A stretch of DNA of 64,000 nucleotides from Incurvaria masculella (GCA_946894095.1 OX335643.1:8977036-9041035); one strand, 5' to 3'; shown: positions 38,101 through 46,427, counted from the first letter of the stretch. Program-made: numbers and translations. The notes: generated by a model not told the origin, from the sequence alone.

Positions 38101-38869
38101 CCTCAGCACGGTGCAGGGAGCCGATCTCATCTGCGTCATCGACCACGGTACACACTCGCCTCTCTAGTGCCCTCAACTTGTGTACAGAGTGGGCAGTCTG
38201 AGTTCTCACCGAAATTGGCGTTTACGGCAAACCGATCGACTGGCGTTTTCTCCAAACTCCATACAAGTTTTTACTAGATATTCTGTGGTTTTACTTCTTC
38301 AAGCTGTCAAAAACAAACGCGGACTTCCGATTTGTATGAAAACGCGGAGTGGACGTAAACGGCAACGTCGACGTATTTACGGCAACGTTGAGTAAGCTGT
38401 CAAATCAAGCTCGGACTCGCAAATGTTAGTTCGCTTAACGCCCGCTGCGCGCGCTCTTCAATTTCTCCATACAATTGAAAACGCCAGTTGATCGGTTTGC
38501 CGTAACGCCAATTTAGGTGACAACTTAGACTACCGGCTCAGAAGGCCGGCGAGGGCCGCATGTACGTGCTGATCGCACACTGCCTCAGAACCGTCCAGGG
38601 AGCCGACCTCATCTGCGTCATCGACCACGGCATCGCTCGTCTCTCTAGCGCCCTCAACTTGTGTACAGAAGGCCGGCGAGGGCCGCACGTGCGTGCCGAT
38701 CGCATAATGTATATATGTGGACAGCCCACCTCAACTGCATCATATAACACGGTACTCATATGCCTTGGATGATGTTGCAGGTAGGATAGTGGAGCAGGGG
38801 ACGCACGCAGAGCTGATGCAAGAGAACGGACTGTACTGCAAGCTGCAGCGGATGGGAGACCCCGTGTAG
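14127..38869 (+). CDS. ABCB1: Full ABC transporter, ABCB1/P-glycoprotein (MDR) type, 27 exons
   Basis: Exons: 14127-14188, 14886-14922, 18674-18876, 19672-19816, 20021-20121, 20495-20666, 22201-22319, 23504-23699, 23999-24223, 24789-24975, 25341-25483, 25919-26127, 26659-26753, 27043-27216, 27685-27806, 27996-28136, 28424-28609, 29217-29333, 29520-29606, 29823-29952, 31236-31431, 31853-32012, 34296-34490, 34967-35176, 36856-37002, 38039-38147, 38781-38869. All have AG acceptors and GT donors. Phases chain to 3,957 nt (1,318 residues), typical for P-glycoproteins. Order: basic N-tail, TMD1, NBD1, charged linker, TMD2, NBD2. Both NBDs have intact Walker A (439-447, 1110-1118), Q-loop (Q487, Q1159), LSGGQ (543-547, 1217-1221), Walker B with catalytic Glu (E568, E1242) and H-loop His (H599, H1273). 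A functional ATP-driven exporter of lipophilic compounds at the plasma membrane is inferred. ABCB1 versus another ABCB paralogue (Mdr49/Mdr65-like) is not resolved. Several introns hold decayed copies of the preceding exon. Confidence 0.95.
14225..14510. repeat. Inverted partner of the 11219-11450 repeat
   Basis: Carries CTACGGGCGATAACTG and AAACATACGGACATAG, the reverse complements of words in the upstream copy. Located in ABCB1 intron 1. Confidence 0.65.
14668..14755. repeat. Degenerate CCTAA-like tract
   Basis: A run of CCTAACC, CCTAATC and CTTACC words resembling decayed (CCTAA)n, the insect telomere unit. Too degenerate to be certain. Confidence 0.4.
15160..15814. mobile_element. MITE family 2, older copy interrupted by another repeat
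   Basis: Its start (GGTGGC) and end (GCCACC), and inner words GAAAGAAGATCA, GAGCTTTATTTGATC and GATGACCATTGGCATTGT, match the 37132-37675 element. The dispersed repeat at 15387-15727 is nested within it. Confidence 0.7.
15387..15727 (-). mobile_element. Lepidopteran-type dispersed repeat (GGGTTCCGTACC), minus orientation
   Basis: Bounded by GGGTTCCGTACC and GCACTTGGCCGGTTTTTT. Contains a CCGT run and CTCATGAACCGTAATAGATA. Plus-orientation copies lie at 17616-17904 and 37684-37968. Non-coding. Its association with Lepidoptera is from memory. Confidence 0.75.
15815..16879. other. ABCB1 intron 2, unassigned part
   Basis: AT-rich sequence with no exon-like, GC-rich frame and no repeat that I can pair elsewhere in the window. 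Confidence 0.5.
16880..17200 (+). pseudogene. Relic of a Lys/Arg-rich protein-coding sequence, family unknown
   Basis: In shifting frames the DNA encodes QRDKEMKE, then [16 protein letters not shown], then [18 protein letters not shown], with stops and frameshifts between. The pattern of short basic, Q/K/R-rich segments resembles the relic at 46428-47105. I do not recognise the family. It lies inside ABCB1 intron 2 and is not transcribed as an exon in any consistent phase. Confidence 0.45.
17616..17904 (+). mobile_element. Dispersed repeat (GGGTTCCGTACC family), plus orientation
   Basis: Begins AAACCGTCCAAATGCGAGTC and ends GGGTACGGAACCC. Same order of blocks as 37684-37968. Confidence 0.75.
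18436..18556 (+). mobile_element. 3' end fragment of a non-LTR retrotransposon
   Basis: GGAAAGCAGTGGTTTCGTAC, GCTGAAGGCCGGGAGG and the GACTGACTGACTGAC tail match the 3' end of the LINE fragment at 35640-35950, including the AGCAGAGGA-like end and the terminal CTGAC repeats. Confidence 0.7.
21067..22012 (-). mobile_element. TTAA MITE family 1, copy A, split by copy B
   Basis: Reverse-oriented element in two pieces, 21067-21410 and 21890-22012, flanked by TTAA at 21063-21066 and 22013-22016. The inner ends GGAAACATACATTAA and TTAAGAAAATCATTCG join into the continuous sequence seen in copies B and C. Lies in ABCB1 intron 6. Confidence 0.85.
21415..21885 (+). mobile_element. TTAA MITE family 1, copy B (complete, nested)
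   Basis: 471 bp, from GGGCCTGGTACTAGCC to GGCTAGTCCTAGCGCC, with TTAA at 21411-21414 and 21886-21889. It is inserted at the TTAA of copy A, so the target duplication is seen directly. Non-coding and AT-rich. Confidence 0.88.
22320..23503. other. ABCB1 intron 7 with dispersed repeats
   Basis: Two related blocks near 22450-22560 and 22890-23010 share TTGTGCATACT, TTGCTCTCACCTGG-like and GGGCACTTAGCTAAAACCTG-like words, suggesting one repeat family. A one-ended fragment of the GGCCAAGTGCACGAAAGG element lies at 22708-22770. No exon seen. Confidence 0.5.
24976..25340. other. ABCB1 intron 10, no feature recognised
   Basis: A moderately GC-rich open stretch (25120-25255) has no recognisable domain; the introns at 24224-24788 and 25484-25918 are also unremarkable. 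I do not call a feature in them. Confidence 0.4.
26153..26250 (+). pseudogene. Decayed tandem copy of ABCB1 exon 12
   Basis: Twenty-five bases after the exon 12 donor, the exon start recurs (GGATACGATACTGTGATCGG, versus GGATACGACACCGTGATCGG) with its own TCTTCTAG acceptor. The middle, coding for LSGGQ and Walker B, is deleted. The DSQSE segment and a CACAG|GT donor follow. Length is 98 nt against 209. Read after exon 12 it has an early stop, so it is taken as non-functional. Confidence 0.8.
27043..27806 (+). other. ABCB1: ABCB1 linker (exons 14-15)
   Basis: After EFYWKLV the linker is acidic ([16 protein letters not shown]), then strongly basic ([10 protein letters not shown]), then has a second RRRSS and ends [10 protein letters not shown]. 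The RRxS sites fit kinase-phosphorylated P-glycoprotein linkers (family knowledge; use here is inferred). Confidence 0.85.
28627..28806 (+). pseudogene. Decayed tandem copy of ABCB1 exon 17
   Basis: Begins CTGTTCGCCGTAGAAG (exon: CTGTTCGCGCTAGGAA). It shares GACGACGCGGAGATATTCG exactly, then CTGTACTCAGGTCTACT, GAGGGAATGACGACACGTCTG and a final CCTCAAGCAG. It is 180 nt against 186, with in-frame stops, and the donor is lost (AT in place of GT). It starts 17 bases after the real exon. Confidence 0.8.
30108..30487 (+). mobile_element. SINE with tRNA-like head and shared tail
   Basis: The head GCCTAGTGGCGCGGGGACTG with GGTTCAATACC downstream fits A- and B-box spacing of a tRNA-derived promoter. 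From 30240 the body (GTAGGTCCCCTTCC, GCCCGGGTTGG, GTCCGTGTTTTCCATCCAG, GTGGTATTAGCCATCCAT) matches the 5S-headed SINE at 39732. It abuts MITE copy C, whose first ~20 bp are missing. Confidence 0.75.
30486..30936 (+). mobile_element. TTAA MITE family 1, copy C (5' end lost)
   Basis: Same sequence as copy B from CGCAAAGTTAGACG to CCTAGCGCC, followed by TTAA (30937-30940). The 5' terminal repeat is replaced by the SINE tail. Located in ABCB1 intron 20. Confidence 0.85.
30937..31235. other. Remainder of ABCB1 intron 20
   Basis: Ends of possible further TTAA elements appear (GGCGTCGTCGGGCACC near 31041; compare GGTGCCCGACGACGCC at 61141), but neither can be bounded. Confidence 0.4.
32013..34067. 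repeat. 110-bp minisatellite derived from ABCB1 exon 22 and its splice donor
   Basis: Units start at 32061 and every 110 bp to 34041: 18 full units and a partial one. Each unit contains GCGGGCAAGTCGTCG, CGCACGTCACCACGCAAG and CCCCGAATGGGTGTGTATAC-like words. These align with exon 22 (GCGGCCAAGTCGTCGGCGG, CACCACGCAAGATGACC, GAATGGGTTCGTATACTCC), so every unit carries a copy of the exon end and its donor. Two types alternate (GGCAAG/CCCCGAATGGG and GGAAAG/CCATGAATGCG), giving 220-bp dimers. The block beginning at 32941 recurs at 33601. Confidence 0.92.
34068..34200 (+). pseudogene. Further diverged copy of exon 22 past the array
   Basis: GTATAGCGCCGGCCGCGCGT, CCCACCATGCAGGACGAC and TTCGAATGGGTTCATATTA follow exon 22 more closely than the array units do (ATACAGCGCCGGCCACGCGT in the exon). 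It is then followed by TTTAGTATTCGCCTCTAAC, matching the exon's earlier part. Confidence 0.7.
34491..34966. other. ABCB1 intron 23, no feature recognised
   Basis: Mixed composition with no pairing repeat or exon-like segment that I can support. Confidence 0.4.
35640..35950 (+). mobile_element. C-terminal fragment of a non-LTR retrotransposon ORF
   Basis: The frame encodes [32 protein letters not shown] and [13 protein letters not shown], the typical C-terminus of insect endonuclease-reverse transcriptase LINE proteins, ending in TGACTGACTTG. The reverse transcriptase domain is absent. In ABCB1 intron 24. Confidence 0.85.
35951..36624. other. ABCB1 intron 24, unassigned AT-rich part
   Basis: No repeat or exon recognised. 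Confidence 0.4.
36625..36790. mobile_element. Short inverted-repeat element, two-ended copy
   Basis: The left end TAAGCCCCGATTGCACGA pairs imperfectly with the right end TCGTGCACTCGGCCCTAAG. An inner inverted pair CAAACACGTCACTTT/AAAGTGACGTGTTTG is perfect. Related to 9657-9763. Confidence 0.75.
37132..37675. mobile_element. TTAA MITE family 2, complete copy
   Basis: 544 bp, GGTGGCCCAACCCG to CGGGTTGGGCCACC, with TTAA immediately outside (37128-37131 and 37676-37679). The 14-bp ends are perfect. In ABCB1 intron 25. Confidence 0.88.
37684..37968 (+). mobile_element. Dispersed repeat (GGGTTCCGTACC family), plus orientation
   Basis: Starts AAAAACCGGCCAAGTGCGAG, contains ACGAAGGGTTCCGTACC, CTATTACGGTTCATGAG and GGACGGACGGAC, and ends near GGGTACGGAATGC. 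Directly follows the family 2 MITE. Confidence 0.8.
38195..38532. mobile_element. Inverted-repeat element inside the exon 26 duplication
   Basis: The left side AAATTGGCGTTTACGGCAAA, ACCGATCGACTGGCGTTTTC faces the right side GAAAACGCCAGTTGATCGGT, TTGCCGTAACGCCAATTT. Arms are about 60 bp. It separates exon 26 and its first downstream sequence from the two later copies. Confidence 0.8.
38533..38760 (+). pseudogene. Two decayed tandem copies of ABCB1 exon 26
   Basis: Copy 1 (38539-38666) has AGAAGGCCGGCGAGGGCCGC, GTGCTGATCGCACACTGCC and CATCTGCGTCATCGACCACG, then CTAGCGCCCTCAACTTGTGT as after the real exon. Copy 2 begins near 38667 with the same AGAAGGCCGGCGAGGGCCGC and decays after GATCGCATAA. 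The true last exon acceptor follows at 38780. Confidence 0.85.
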
Positions 38870-39119
38870 GCTCCACTCATCCTCAATGCGATAAAACTGC
38901 CATAGCCACTAGAGACATTGAATGTAGATTGTATGTTTTTTTTCTAAAATGGAATGATTCATTTTATTTTGTTCGATGAAATTAGTTAGGTAAATACTGT
39001 ATAATACTGTATACGTAGGTACCATTAAGTTTTTTTTACCTTCAGTGCCATTGTACAAGTATTTGAATATAAGCCTAAGTTCTGTATTTTTTGGTATAGC
39101 TACTGACCCATATCTAACT

Positions 39120-39125
39120 AATAAA
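39120..39125 (+). terminator. Polyadenylation signal of ABCB1
   Basis: AATAAA about 250 nt after the ABCB1 stop codon. Confidence 0.6.
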
Positions 39126-39731
39126 AAGTTATTACGCTGTGCATTCTTCAGTTATACGTCGCTAATGAAAGTCATTGGGTGTGTTGTATGAAAGAATCAA
39201 AACAGAAATTTGGGTAAAAAGCTTGTAAAAAGATCCGGTCCTGTCAATTGTTTTTTTATTTACCCACCTAAGTGATCGATAGTCAATCAAATTGATTTTG
39301 TCACGGTTATAGTCGTGCACATCACAAATATTGTTTGGTCGTCTGGAATGGACTTATGTGTATTCTGTGCAATCGTACTTACGTAGCGCATGATACTTAA
39401 TTATTGTTGATAAAACCTGACCTGACGCATTAGAACCTGTCATTTTCATCACAACAATTTCTGGGCAAATCAACAGCACATTATGCATTTAAGTTTTTGT
39501 TATATCAGTATTCTGATAAAACAAAATAAATTTCGCACGCATTTCAATACTGAAACGAGGGAAGGAAACTTCATATTTTTTTTATGTGGACCCAAAATGA
39601 AAACCTGTTTGCATTGACTAACACATATAAAAACTAAAATATTGTTATTAGCCTCACCCAACAATAGGTTAAGGAAATTTTATAGAAATCTTCTGCGGGG
39701 TGATCGATTGATTGCAACCATTCTGTAAATG
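39126..39731. other. Intergenic, convergent 3' ends of ABCB1 and NDUFAF3
   Basis: AT-rich, nothing recognised. The stretch after the SINE (40113-40919) is also unremarkable. Confidence 0.5.
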
Positions 39732-40112
39732 CCTCAGTGGCCCAGTGGCGCGACACTTCGGCGATCGCTTTCCAAAGTTAAGCAACGCTGGGTCCGGTCA
39801 GGTCTTGGATGGGTGACCATTCGACCGTTGAGAGGCTGGCCGTGGTTCGGATTCCACGTTAAGCTGTAGGTCCCCTTCCTTACTTACTAGGTGGTAGGGT
39901 TTATCCCGCCCGGGTTGGTACCATCGCATTGGATGAACGATGGTCGAAGCGGCAATGAAAATTGTCCGTGTTTTCCATCCAGTTCAATGTAGCCGTGCAA
40001 TATAAGGAAGGTCCTGGCATGGCACCTAGTTCCCATGTGGTGTGTTGGGCTAATACCATGACAGAACTTGTGGTATTAGCCATCCATGTCCAGTCACATA
40101 AAAAAAAAATGC
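39732..40112 (+). mobile_element. SINE with 5S-rRNA-derived head, near full length
   Basis: The head block 39763-39820 (AAAGTTAAGCAACGCTGG, GGTCAGGTCTTGGATGGGTG, ACC) closely follows the internal promoter of 5S rRNA (A box AAGTTAAGCA, C box CTTGGATGGGTGACC). The body and 3' end (CCATCCATGTCCAG, A-rich tail) are shared with the SINEs at 30108, 46602 and 13036. A 6-bp target duplication AAATGC is possible. 5S-headed elements are classed as SINE3. Confidence 0.8.
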
Positions 40113-40919
40113 GCATGACCACTAAAATGTTTGATGGCATCGTGGACTTCATACAAAAAAAAAATTGTAATTATTAAACATTTCAACATTTAATTTGAAT
40201 TTAATTTAGGTGTTAAATTACATTCACAATACTCTATGGGCTTTGCAATGGTGAGGACTGGTTGTTGTTTAAAGCTATTAATTTTAAGAGAATAAATGAA
40301 TACATACACAAGATAATAAAATTCCCCTTTTATTTCGTACATTAAATTATTATTCACTAGGTAATCCTTACACGTTCAAAATATCCTAAATATTTACAAT
40401 TTTTGTTAACATAAATAATAATTAACTACCTACCTCTGTGTACACTAGTCCGTCAACTTTGAGAATCTGATTACACTCACCACATTCAAAAGCAACTTCA
40501 TCAGACTGATGTCGCTTTTGCCACCTTAAATTAATAACTTATGAATGGTCAAGTTTCAAGTAAGTGCAAATGGCATCGAGTAAGGAAGTACAGGAGTAGT
40601 TATTTAGAGGATTACATCCAGTAGCTCAACTCCATACAAATTCCCGATTTCTTGCACCTGTGCAGGCACATTTCGCTTGCATGTTTCGCGGCGATGAACT
40701 GTCGCGAATGGTTCTTCGAGGTTTTTTTTTTAAAATAACAGAACCAGCAGTGCTCCGCCAGTATTTCAGTGACAACCCCGGCACTCGATGGAGAGATGGT
40801 TGAGCTACTGTTGTGGCCCCGGTCACACACCATACTTTTAGAGCCATACTGTTATAAGAGACCACTCATACACTGTTTTGTTAGAAACATTCCATTTGCT
40901 AGAAAATGCTAGATTGGAT

Positions 40920-40925
40920 TTTATT
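40920..40925 (-). terminator. Polyadenylation signal of NDUFAF3
   Basis: TTTATT on the plus strand (AATAAA on the minus strand), about 120 nt past the NDUFAF3 stop codon. Confidence 0.6.
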
Positions 40926-41043
40926 ACAGCAGATATAAAAAACGTGCACCGCAGTAATTGGTAAACGATACATTTCATGACCGATTGATAATGAATACAC
41001 ACCACAGCAAACCTGTAAATACATGGCGAGAGGTCGGCGTGGA

Positions 41044-44000
41044 CTAGAAGTCTTCATAGATACTGCTGTACTTCTTCTGCGACTGGTAGACGTCGTCCTC
41101 TGTCAGCTGCAGCGACAGCGGCGGGATCATAGCGGCAGCGATGCTCCTGCCGTCACACAAAACCACTTTACAACTCGTACCAGCAGCGGCGTGTCACTTT
41201 TGAACCATTGTTACCAAATGCGCATTCACAAACCGTTGAATGTACCTCAGTTGAAAATACAAGTTCAGCTTATTTGTAATTTTGTAAAAAAAATTGACAA
41301 ACGCTTTTGTAAATTTAGAGTAAGTGGACACTGAAAAAAATGCTATATCAGGACTTTCCCTTTATGAGAATGCATACACATTGAACTGGATGGAAAATAT
41401 GGGCAGCTCGTAGATAAGAGGCGCGTGGACTTGCCTTCTATGTCAGATGTTAAAGGTTGAAATCCTGGCCTCGTTCAGGTACTACTTTCTTTGTATTTCT
41501 GAGTTGGATAAGTGTCCTGGACACTTTTCCAATAAAAAAAGAATAAGAAAGTTGTGCCTGAACGGGGCGGAAATCGCCCTTGCGCCCTGAGCTACGAGCA
41601 GCGTACGCACCTGCCTTCCGCGTTGAGGAAGTTGAAGGTGCTGCACGCGTGCTCGGTGGGCAGCACCTCTGCGTTGAGCCCGAGCTGTCGCGCCGCGCGC
41701 AGCACCTGCGTCGCCAGCGTGCGGTCCGCCGCCTCCAGGCCCACTATCTGTCACGTCGCAAATGCGCCTCCTTTATATCGGTAGCAATAGTTACTATGCT
41801 TGATAATTTCATGTATTTAATAGATACGACATTACCATGTTTGAAAAATGTTACGGCTTTTCACGCGGCAGGAAGAGACATTCTCCGACGTTTCGAGCTA
41901 ATAATTCCTTCATGTCACTTCCAGCCGCGTGAAAAGCCGTAACATTACCGTAACACGACCGAAGTAATCTCAAAAGTATCATTACAACATTAGCGTTATC
42001 TCATTAATTTGATATACATTTGGAGCATTGTGAACATATTTTGGAAACAATCTGAAAAAGTATTGGTCGTGCCTAGTCGTGACATTCGTCGGAAGCAGGA
42101 CGACGAATACTTTTTCAGATTATTTTCATCATAGATACATCTTCAAATGTAGATGTCGATGAAACTCAAAGTTACTATACTGTTCAGTAGCTAAGGATGC
42201 TGAACGGTAGATACCCTTCATTACGCAACACAAAATGCTACTGTAAGCTCTTGAATCTGTGATTAAATTCCTTAAAGGTGAGACATATGCTTTTCACTGC
42301 AGTGCAACGAGTCAGTACCTTCGCTAATTAACATGATTCAACCATCGAATGGAGGATGATTAAAAGAAAAATGATAGCATTTGCCATGAAGTTCAAAATG
42401 GTTGGGCACATATTTTACGCATAGATTGACTCACCAGTAGGTCCACTCGCGGCTCTAGCAACTTGAACAGTCGCAGAGAATTCTCTGTAATGGAGTTAGC
42501 GTTCTGCACTTGCCACGACAGTACGCTCCTGCCGACATGAAACCAGATTAACAATTTAAATGTTGCCACCAATGCCTGGTATCCAGAAACCTGTATAAAA
42601 TTGTAGGTAGTACTATTGAGCCTGCCTCGGTTGATGGAAACTTTGTTTTACAGCGATAAGGATTTATTTTGGAAATCAAAAGTAATAATAACAAAGGGGG
42701 CGTCCATTAATTATGTAAGGCTTTTTGGGGGGGGAGGGCGAAGAGGGTTGAGCCAAATCTCACCCAACCTTGGCAAATATCACGACATTTATTTTTCCGC
42801 AAGAACCAGTGCAGTGCATGATTGGTCTACGACCAGTGTTTCCCAAGATATAACCAAAACAGATTTTGACAGGACAGGCAGGTAGATCAAGTCGGGGCAT
42901 TTAGTTTGAGTGATCGCATGATGGGTCTACGGCCAGTGTTTCCTTTGATATAACCAAAACAAATTTTGACATGACAGCATGGTAGATCTGGTTGGGGCGT
43001 TTAGTTTGATTGGTCGCATGATGGGTCTACCATCAGCGTTATTCAAGATAATGGAAGCACTTCCATATATACGTAGGCAGGCAGATGTTTGCGGCCCGCC
43101 TCGAATAATATAGCTTGGCGACGCATGCTGCGGCGACGCGTTGCCACGTCAATAGTTGGTCTGACCCGCTGCTATAGATGTTTCAATAAAAAAAATTGAT
43201 TACCTACTCATATTTATATCCACTCCTAAATGAACCAGAAATAAAAAAGGACACCCGTACAAGGTTAGTTCAGCTACACGCGGGACGGACGGCAGTGCCC
43301 ACTTATGAACTTTGGTAGGTAATAAAATTATCGCTTGAAAATGCGATTATTCAATTGGTAAGAAAAAATATATTGTGAGTTTACTTACCAATGCTACGAT
43401 ATTCCATGTGTCTTTTTAAATTTCGTATCGTATATTTTGCACCCTTTTACTATGCAACTAGGCATTTTCACGACTCTCAACAGCACTCTGCAGTGGTCTG
43501 CAGACGACTGAGTCGCGTTGGCCCTAAAACGAATATTTTAGGGCCAGCGTACTGGTGCTATTAGTTGTGCGCATTGACCGGGTCCTTACGAAGTAATATA
43601 TAAGTCAATGATATGCACATAGAAGGACACACAACTTTATGTAAAGTGATTTTATTGCTTTGCAGCCAGAATGCACTTCGAGGCAAATAAAAATAAATTT
43701 ACCACAATCCGAGTGTTAATGAAGAAAAGTACTTACCTTGGAAATATTGCCATTGGCCCTAAAATAGTGATGCCATTGTTGAGACGAAATCCAAACTGAA
43801 AAGAAAACATTACATCGGTGAATGTATTGCTTCGCAGGACAGGTTTCCCTGCGGACTAGCAGCAGGCTAGGTAGAAACTTGTTTAACCAAGTTCTTTACC
43901 GATAGGGCAACAAGAGTTAAAAAGACAAGCGCTTACGGTGCTGTAGGAGTCTATCATGATGCCCAGATCCAGCTCCTGGTTTAGGACACGCACCGTAGTC

Positions 44001-44386
44001 TTGCCCTCTCCCTCGTATGCACTCTTGCAACGCACACTGGGGCAGAAAACATCAGAGGATTATTCATATCATATGTACAACGAATGAACCCCTGTATCAT
44101 TGTTATTGCATACACAAATTAATATTCATGCTTGCAGTAGTCCGGATTGATTAGGATAGACTGAATAATTTACAGCAAAAATACCGATGCATCGGCATAA
44201 ATAATATTTTTTATTGTAGGTATACACATATGCAACCTGTTTCCTCAAGCTACATGGGTAACTAAAAATTACATTCGTAATGTTTATTTTTCATGGCATT
44301 TCTGATAAATGGATCAAACTGACTTACTTTTTAAGCGCAGTGCGCAGGCCGAGTAAGCCTGCACATCTCCCTAAGCTTGCCTGCAT
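41044..44386 (-). CDS. NDUFAF3: Mitochondrial complex I assembly factor NDUFAF3, complete
   Basis: Six minus-strand coding exons: 44328-44386, 43937-44036, 43737-43795, 42435-42528, 41611-41747 and 41044-41146. All have AG/GT borders and phases chain to 552 nt (183 residues; the human protein is about the same length). The start MQASLGRCAGLLGLRTALK is basic and amphipathic, a typical mitochondrial targeting peptide. Landmarks of the family: IMIDSYST, ITILGPMAIFP, RSVLSWQV, ITENSLRLFKLLEPRVDLL, IVGLEAADRT, and ACSTFNFLNAEGR near the end, followed by AAAMIPP. NDUFAF3 works with NDUFAF4 in building the Q-module of respiratory complex I in the matrix (family knowledge). An AG-like acceptor just upstream of the ATG (about 44401) suggests a non-coding first exon. 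It is convergent with ABCB1. Confidence 0.92.
41847..41946. mobile_element. 100-bp element with perfect 23-bp inverted ends
   Basis: AATGTTACGGCTTTTCACGC at the left and GCGTGAAAAGCCGTAACATT at the right are perfect reverse complements (arms extend to GGC/GCC). In NDUFAF3 intron 4. Confidence 0.85.
42051..42122. repeat. Hairpin with perfect 16-bp arms
   Basis: AATCTGAAAAAGTATT and AATACTTTTTCAGATT enclose about 40 bp containing GTCGTGCC and GACGACG words. Also in NDUFAF3 intron 4. Confidence 0.8.
42816..43050. repeat. 100-bp tandem repeat, about 2.3 copies
   Basis: GCATGAT-GGTCTAC recurs at 42816, 42916 and 43016, exactly 100 bp apart, with AGTGTTTCC, GATATAACCAAAAC and TTTTGACA-GACAG words in each full unit. 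Preceded by a GGGGGCGTCCATTAATTA motif. In NDUFAF3 intron 3. Confidence 0.85.
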
Positions 44387-46427
44387 TATACCTGGAGGAA
44401 ACCTACGTAAAGAAAAATAATATTTCGTAGAGAATGCAAACAATTTTGCGATGCGATTATCGTCTTTTGAGGTTATCAACAGAATCACAGATTGAATTGT
44501 GACCATAGAATATAGAATGTCATGACATATAAATCATAGGAGCTATAAAATGATATTGAATAAATTTTTTTATACAAATTAATAGGCGATAGGCGGTAGA
44601 GTACCTGTTTTGCAAAAAAGAATATGGAAATAATTAGGGCGATCCTTCCCCACATATGGCCACCTCGTATATCGTGACTAAATGACTGTCATATATATGT
44701 TTTAAGGTACTCACATTTTACTTTCATTTAATTAAATAAATTAGATAATTCTGGTATCATTCAGGAAATTTTATTTTTATCTTAAAGAAAAAATTTAAAT
44801 AGCTAAACTTACCTAATATCTACTTACAATAAAAATATAAATTATTTCTGATATATATTCTAAAATATTAATAGTTGTTTTTTGCATTGTTACACATGTA
44901 TCGGTCAGGTTCATTTTTTTAAAAACTCAATAAAGGACGAATAATTGACGTTGGCCTGCCTAGCAGTAACAAATTCATATTGGTCGCAACTTCCGATTGC
45001 ATTTTTGCATACGGTGATCATCTGAGATTTTTTTCTATCAAACTGAACGCACCACGTCCCAGCTGATTTTGACATCTCTCAGCTGAGATGTCAATCAGTT
45101 GCAGTGGCCAAGGCCGCAACGGTTTACGGCAATGCAGATGCGCGCGGAAAGCGCGCCGCCTTCCCGCCGATCGCAGCGGTTACAATCATTACAAAGTGCC
45201 TACGTTAGGTAATGTGATAATGTCGTTCCCGTGATCCAGGTGAGATGTCCCGTTAGTAACGTGAAGCCTGTGACAAAATGCATGAATGACCCATTTGAAG
45301 AATTCCATGCTAGATAGAGCCTAGCCAAGTGGTAACATGCTCACCGAGTATATTTGGAAGTGACAAGTCTCGAATTTGTTTCTACGAATTTCTAGGCATT
45401 CGTTGGCAGCAGGTTTGATAGCAGATTGCTGGTAAACTTGTCTTGTAGCTTAGGATGTTAGAAGGATTCTAATATAAAGTTTTGTTGCCGCCAATCCTTA
45501 GTAAAAAAAAGTAACAAGGTAGGTATTTAAATAAATTTGTAGGTACTATATTATGATTTTTAGTTTCGCTATTTCTAATGGCTCTGAAACCCACATGTAA
45601 GCCCACCCTGCCATAGACTAGTTTTGGCTATTTTTTAAAATATTGATAGCGTTACGGATTTCTGTAGCGTGATTAACGACCCTCTATGAATTAGTAATTA
45701 TTTTAGACCACTTAAGGGCGATTCCGCTATAGATGATTTCCGAAATGAATTTTTCAATCACACTATTAGTTGTTTTTTTTGTTATTAGTGCAAAGAAGAA
45801 AGTTTAAATATAATAATCAATGTATTTTTATTTGATTTTATACCATATCTTCTTTTTTGGCGCTGTTGAAATATTACCATCCAAAGAATTGGTATAAACT
45901 GTAAAATCATAACTAGCACAACTGGCGCGAAACAGTTGTTGTTGAGAGCTTGAGGTTATGTTTTATCGGCTAAACGTGAAGTGGAAATATTCATTTATCT
46001 TCGTGTTCCAAAAAATTTCAGTATTTGTTGCTATTTATTAAGAATTATTGACTGCTAGAATACACTGTTAACTTGTTGCACCCGCGATGCAAAAGATATA
46101 AAAGTTTACTTTTTTAACAGAAATGAAGAGCTAACGTTCTGAAACTTTGCAAAAGTAAGAAGAAATTAAAACCATACTTAAATTATTAGTTTTTAAGAGT
46201 ATAATGATTATTAGGTTAAAATAAACGCTAACTTAAATTGGTTGCCGATTCACGTCGAGATCGCGGGTGCAACTTTTTTTCACGTAACCTTTTTGTGTGA
46301 TTACTTTTACATTTCGTTGTTTTCATATACCTTGACTAATAATATATGCTGAAGACGATTGATGATATTTATTGAATATGTGTGTCTATAGTATATTCCT
46401 TATTATTTTAAAGAAATATTGGTTAAA
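44387..46427. other. Intergenic region upstream of NDUFAF3
   Basis: Mostly AT-rich. A CpG-rich patch at 45105-45190 and a hairpin with arms TGACATCTC/GAGATGTCA (about 45071-45093) could mark the NDUFAF3 promoter, but this is a guess. TTGCACCCGCGAT occurs at 46077 and its inverse near 46261. Confidence 0.4.

Larger units (their letters stand above)
34296..38869 (+). other. ABCB1: ABCB1 nucleotide-binding domain 2 (exons 23-27)
   Basis: Exon 23 has GASGCGKST, exon 24 [12 protein letters not shown], exon 25 LSGGQKQR with [12 protein letters not shown], exon 26 [15 protein letters not shown], and exon 27 [16 protein letters not shown] and the stop. All catalytic motifs are intact, so both ATP sites should be active. 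Confidence 0.92.

Noticed and set aside
39763..39820. 5S rRNA gene
   Set aside because: Only the internal promoter part is 5S-like; flanks are SINE body and the copy cannot form the 5S fold.
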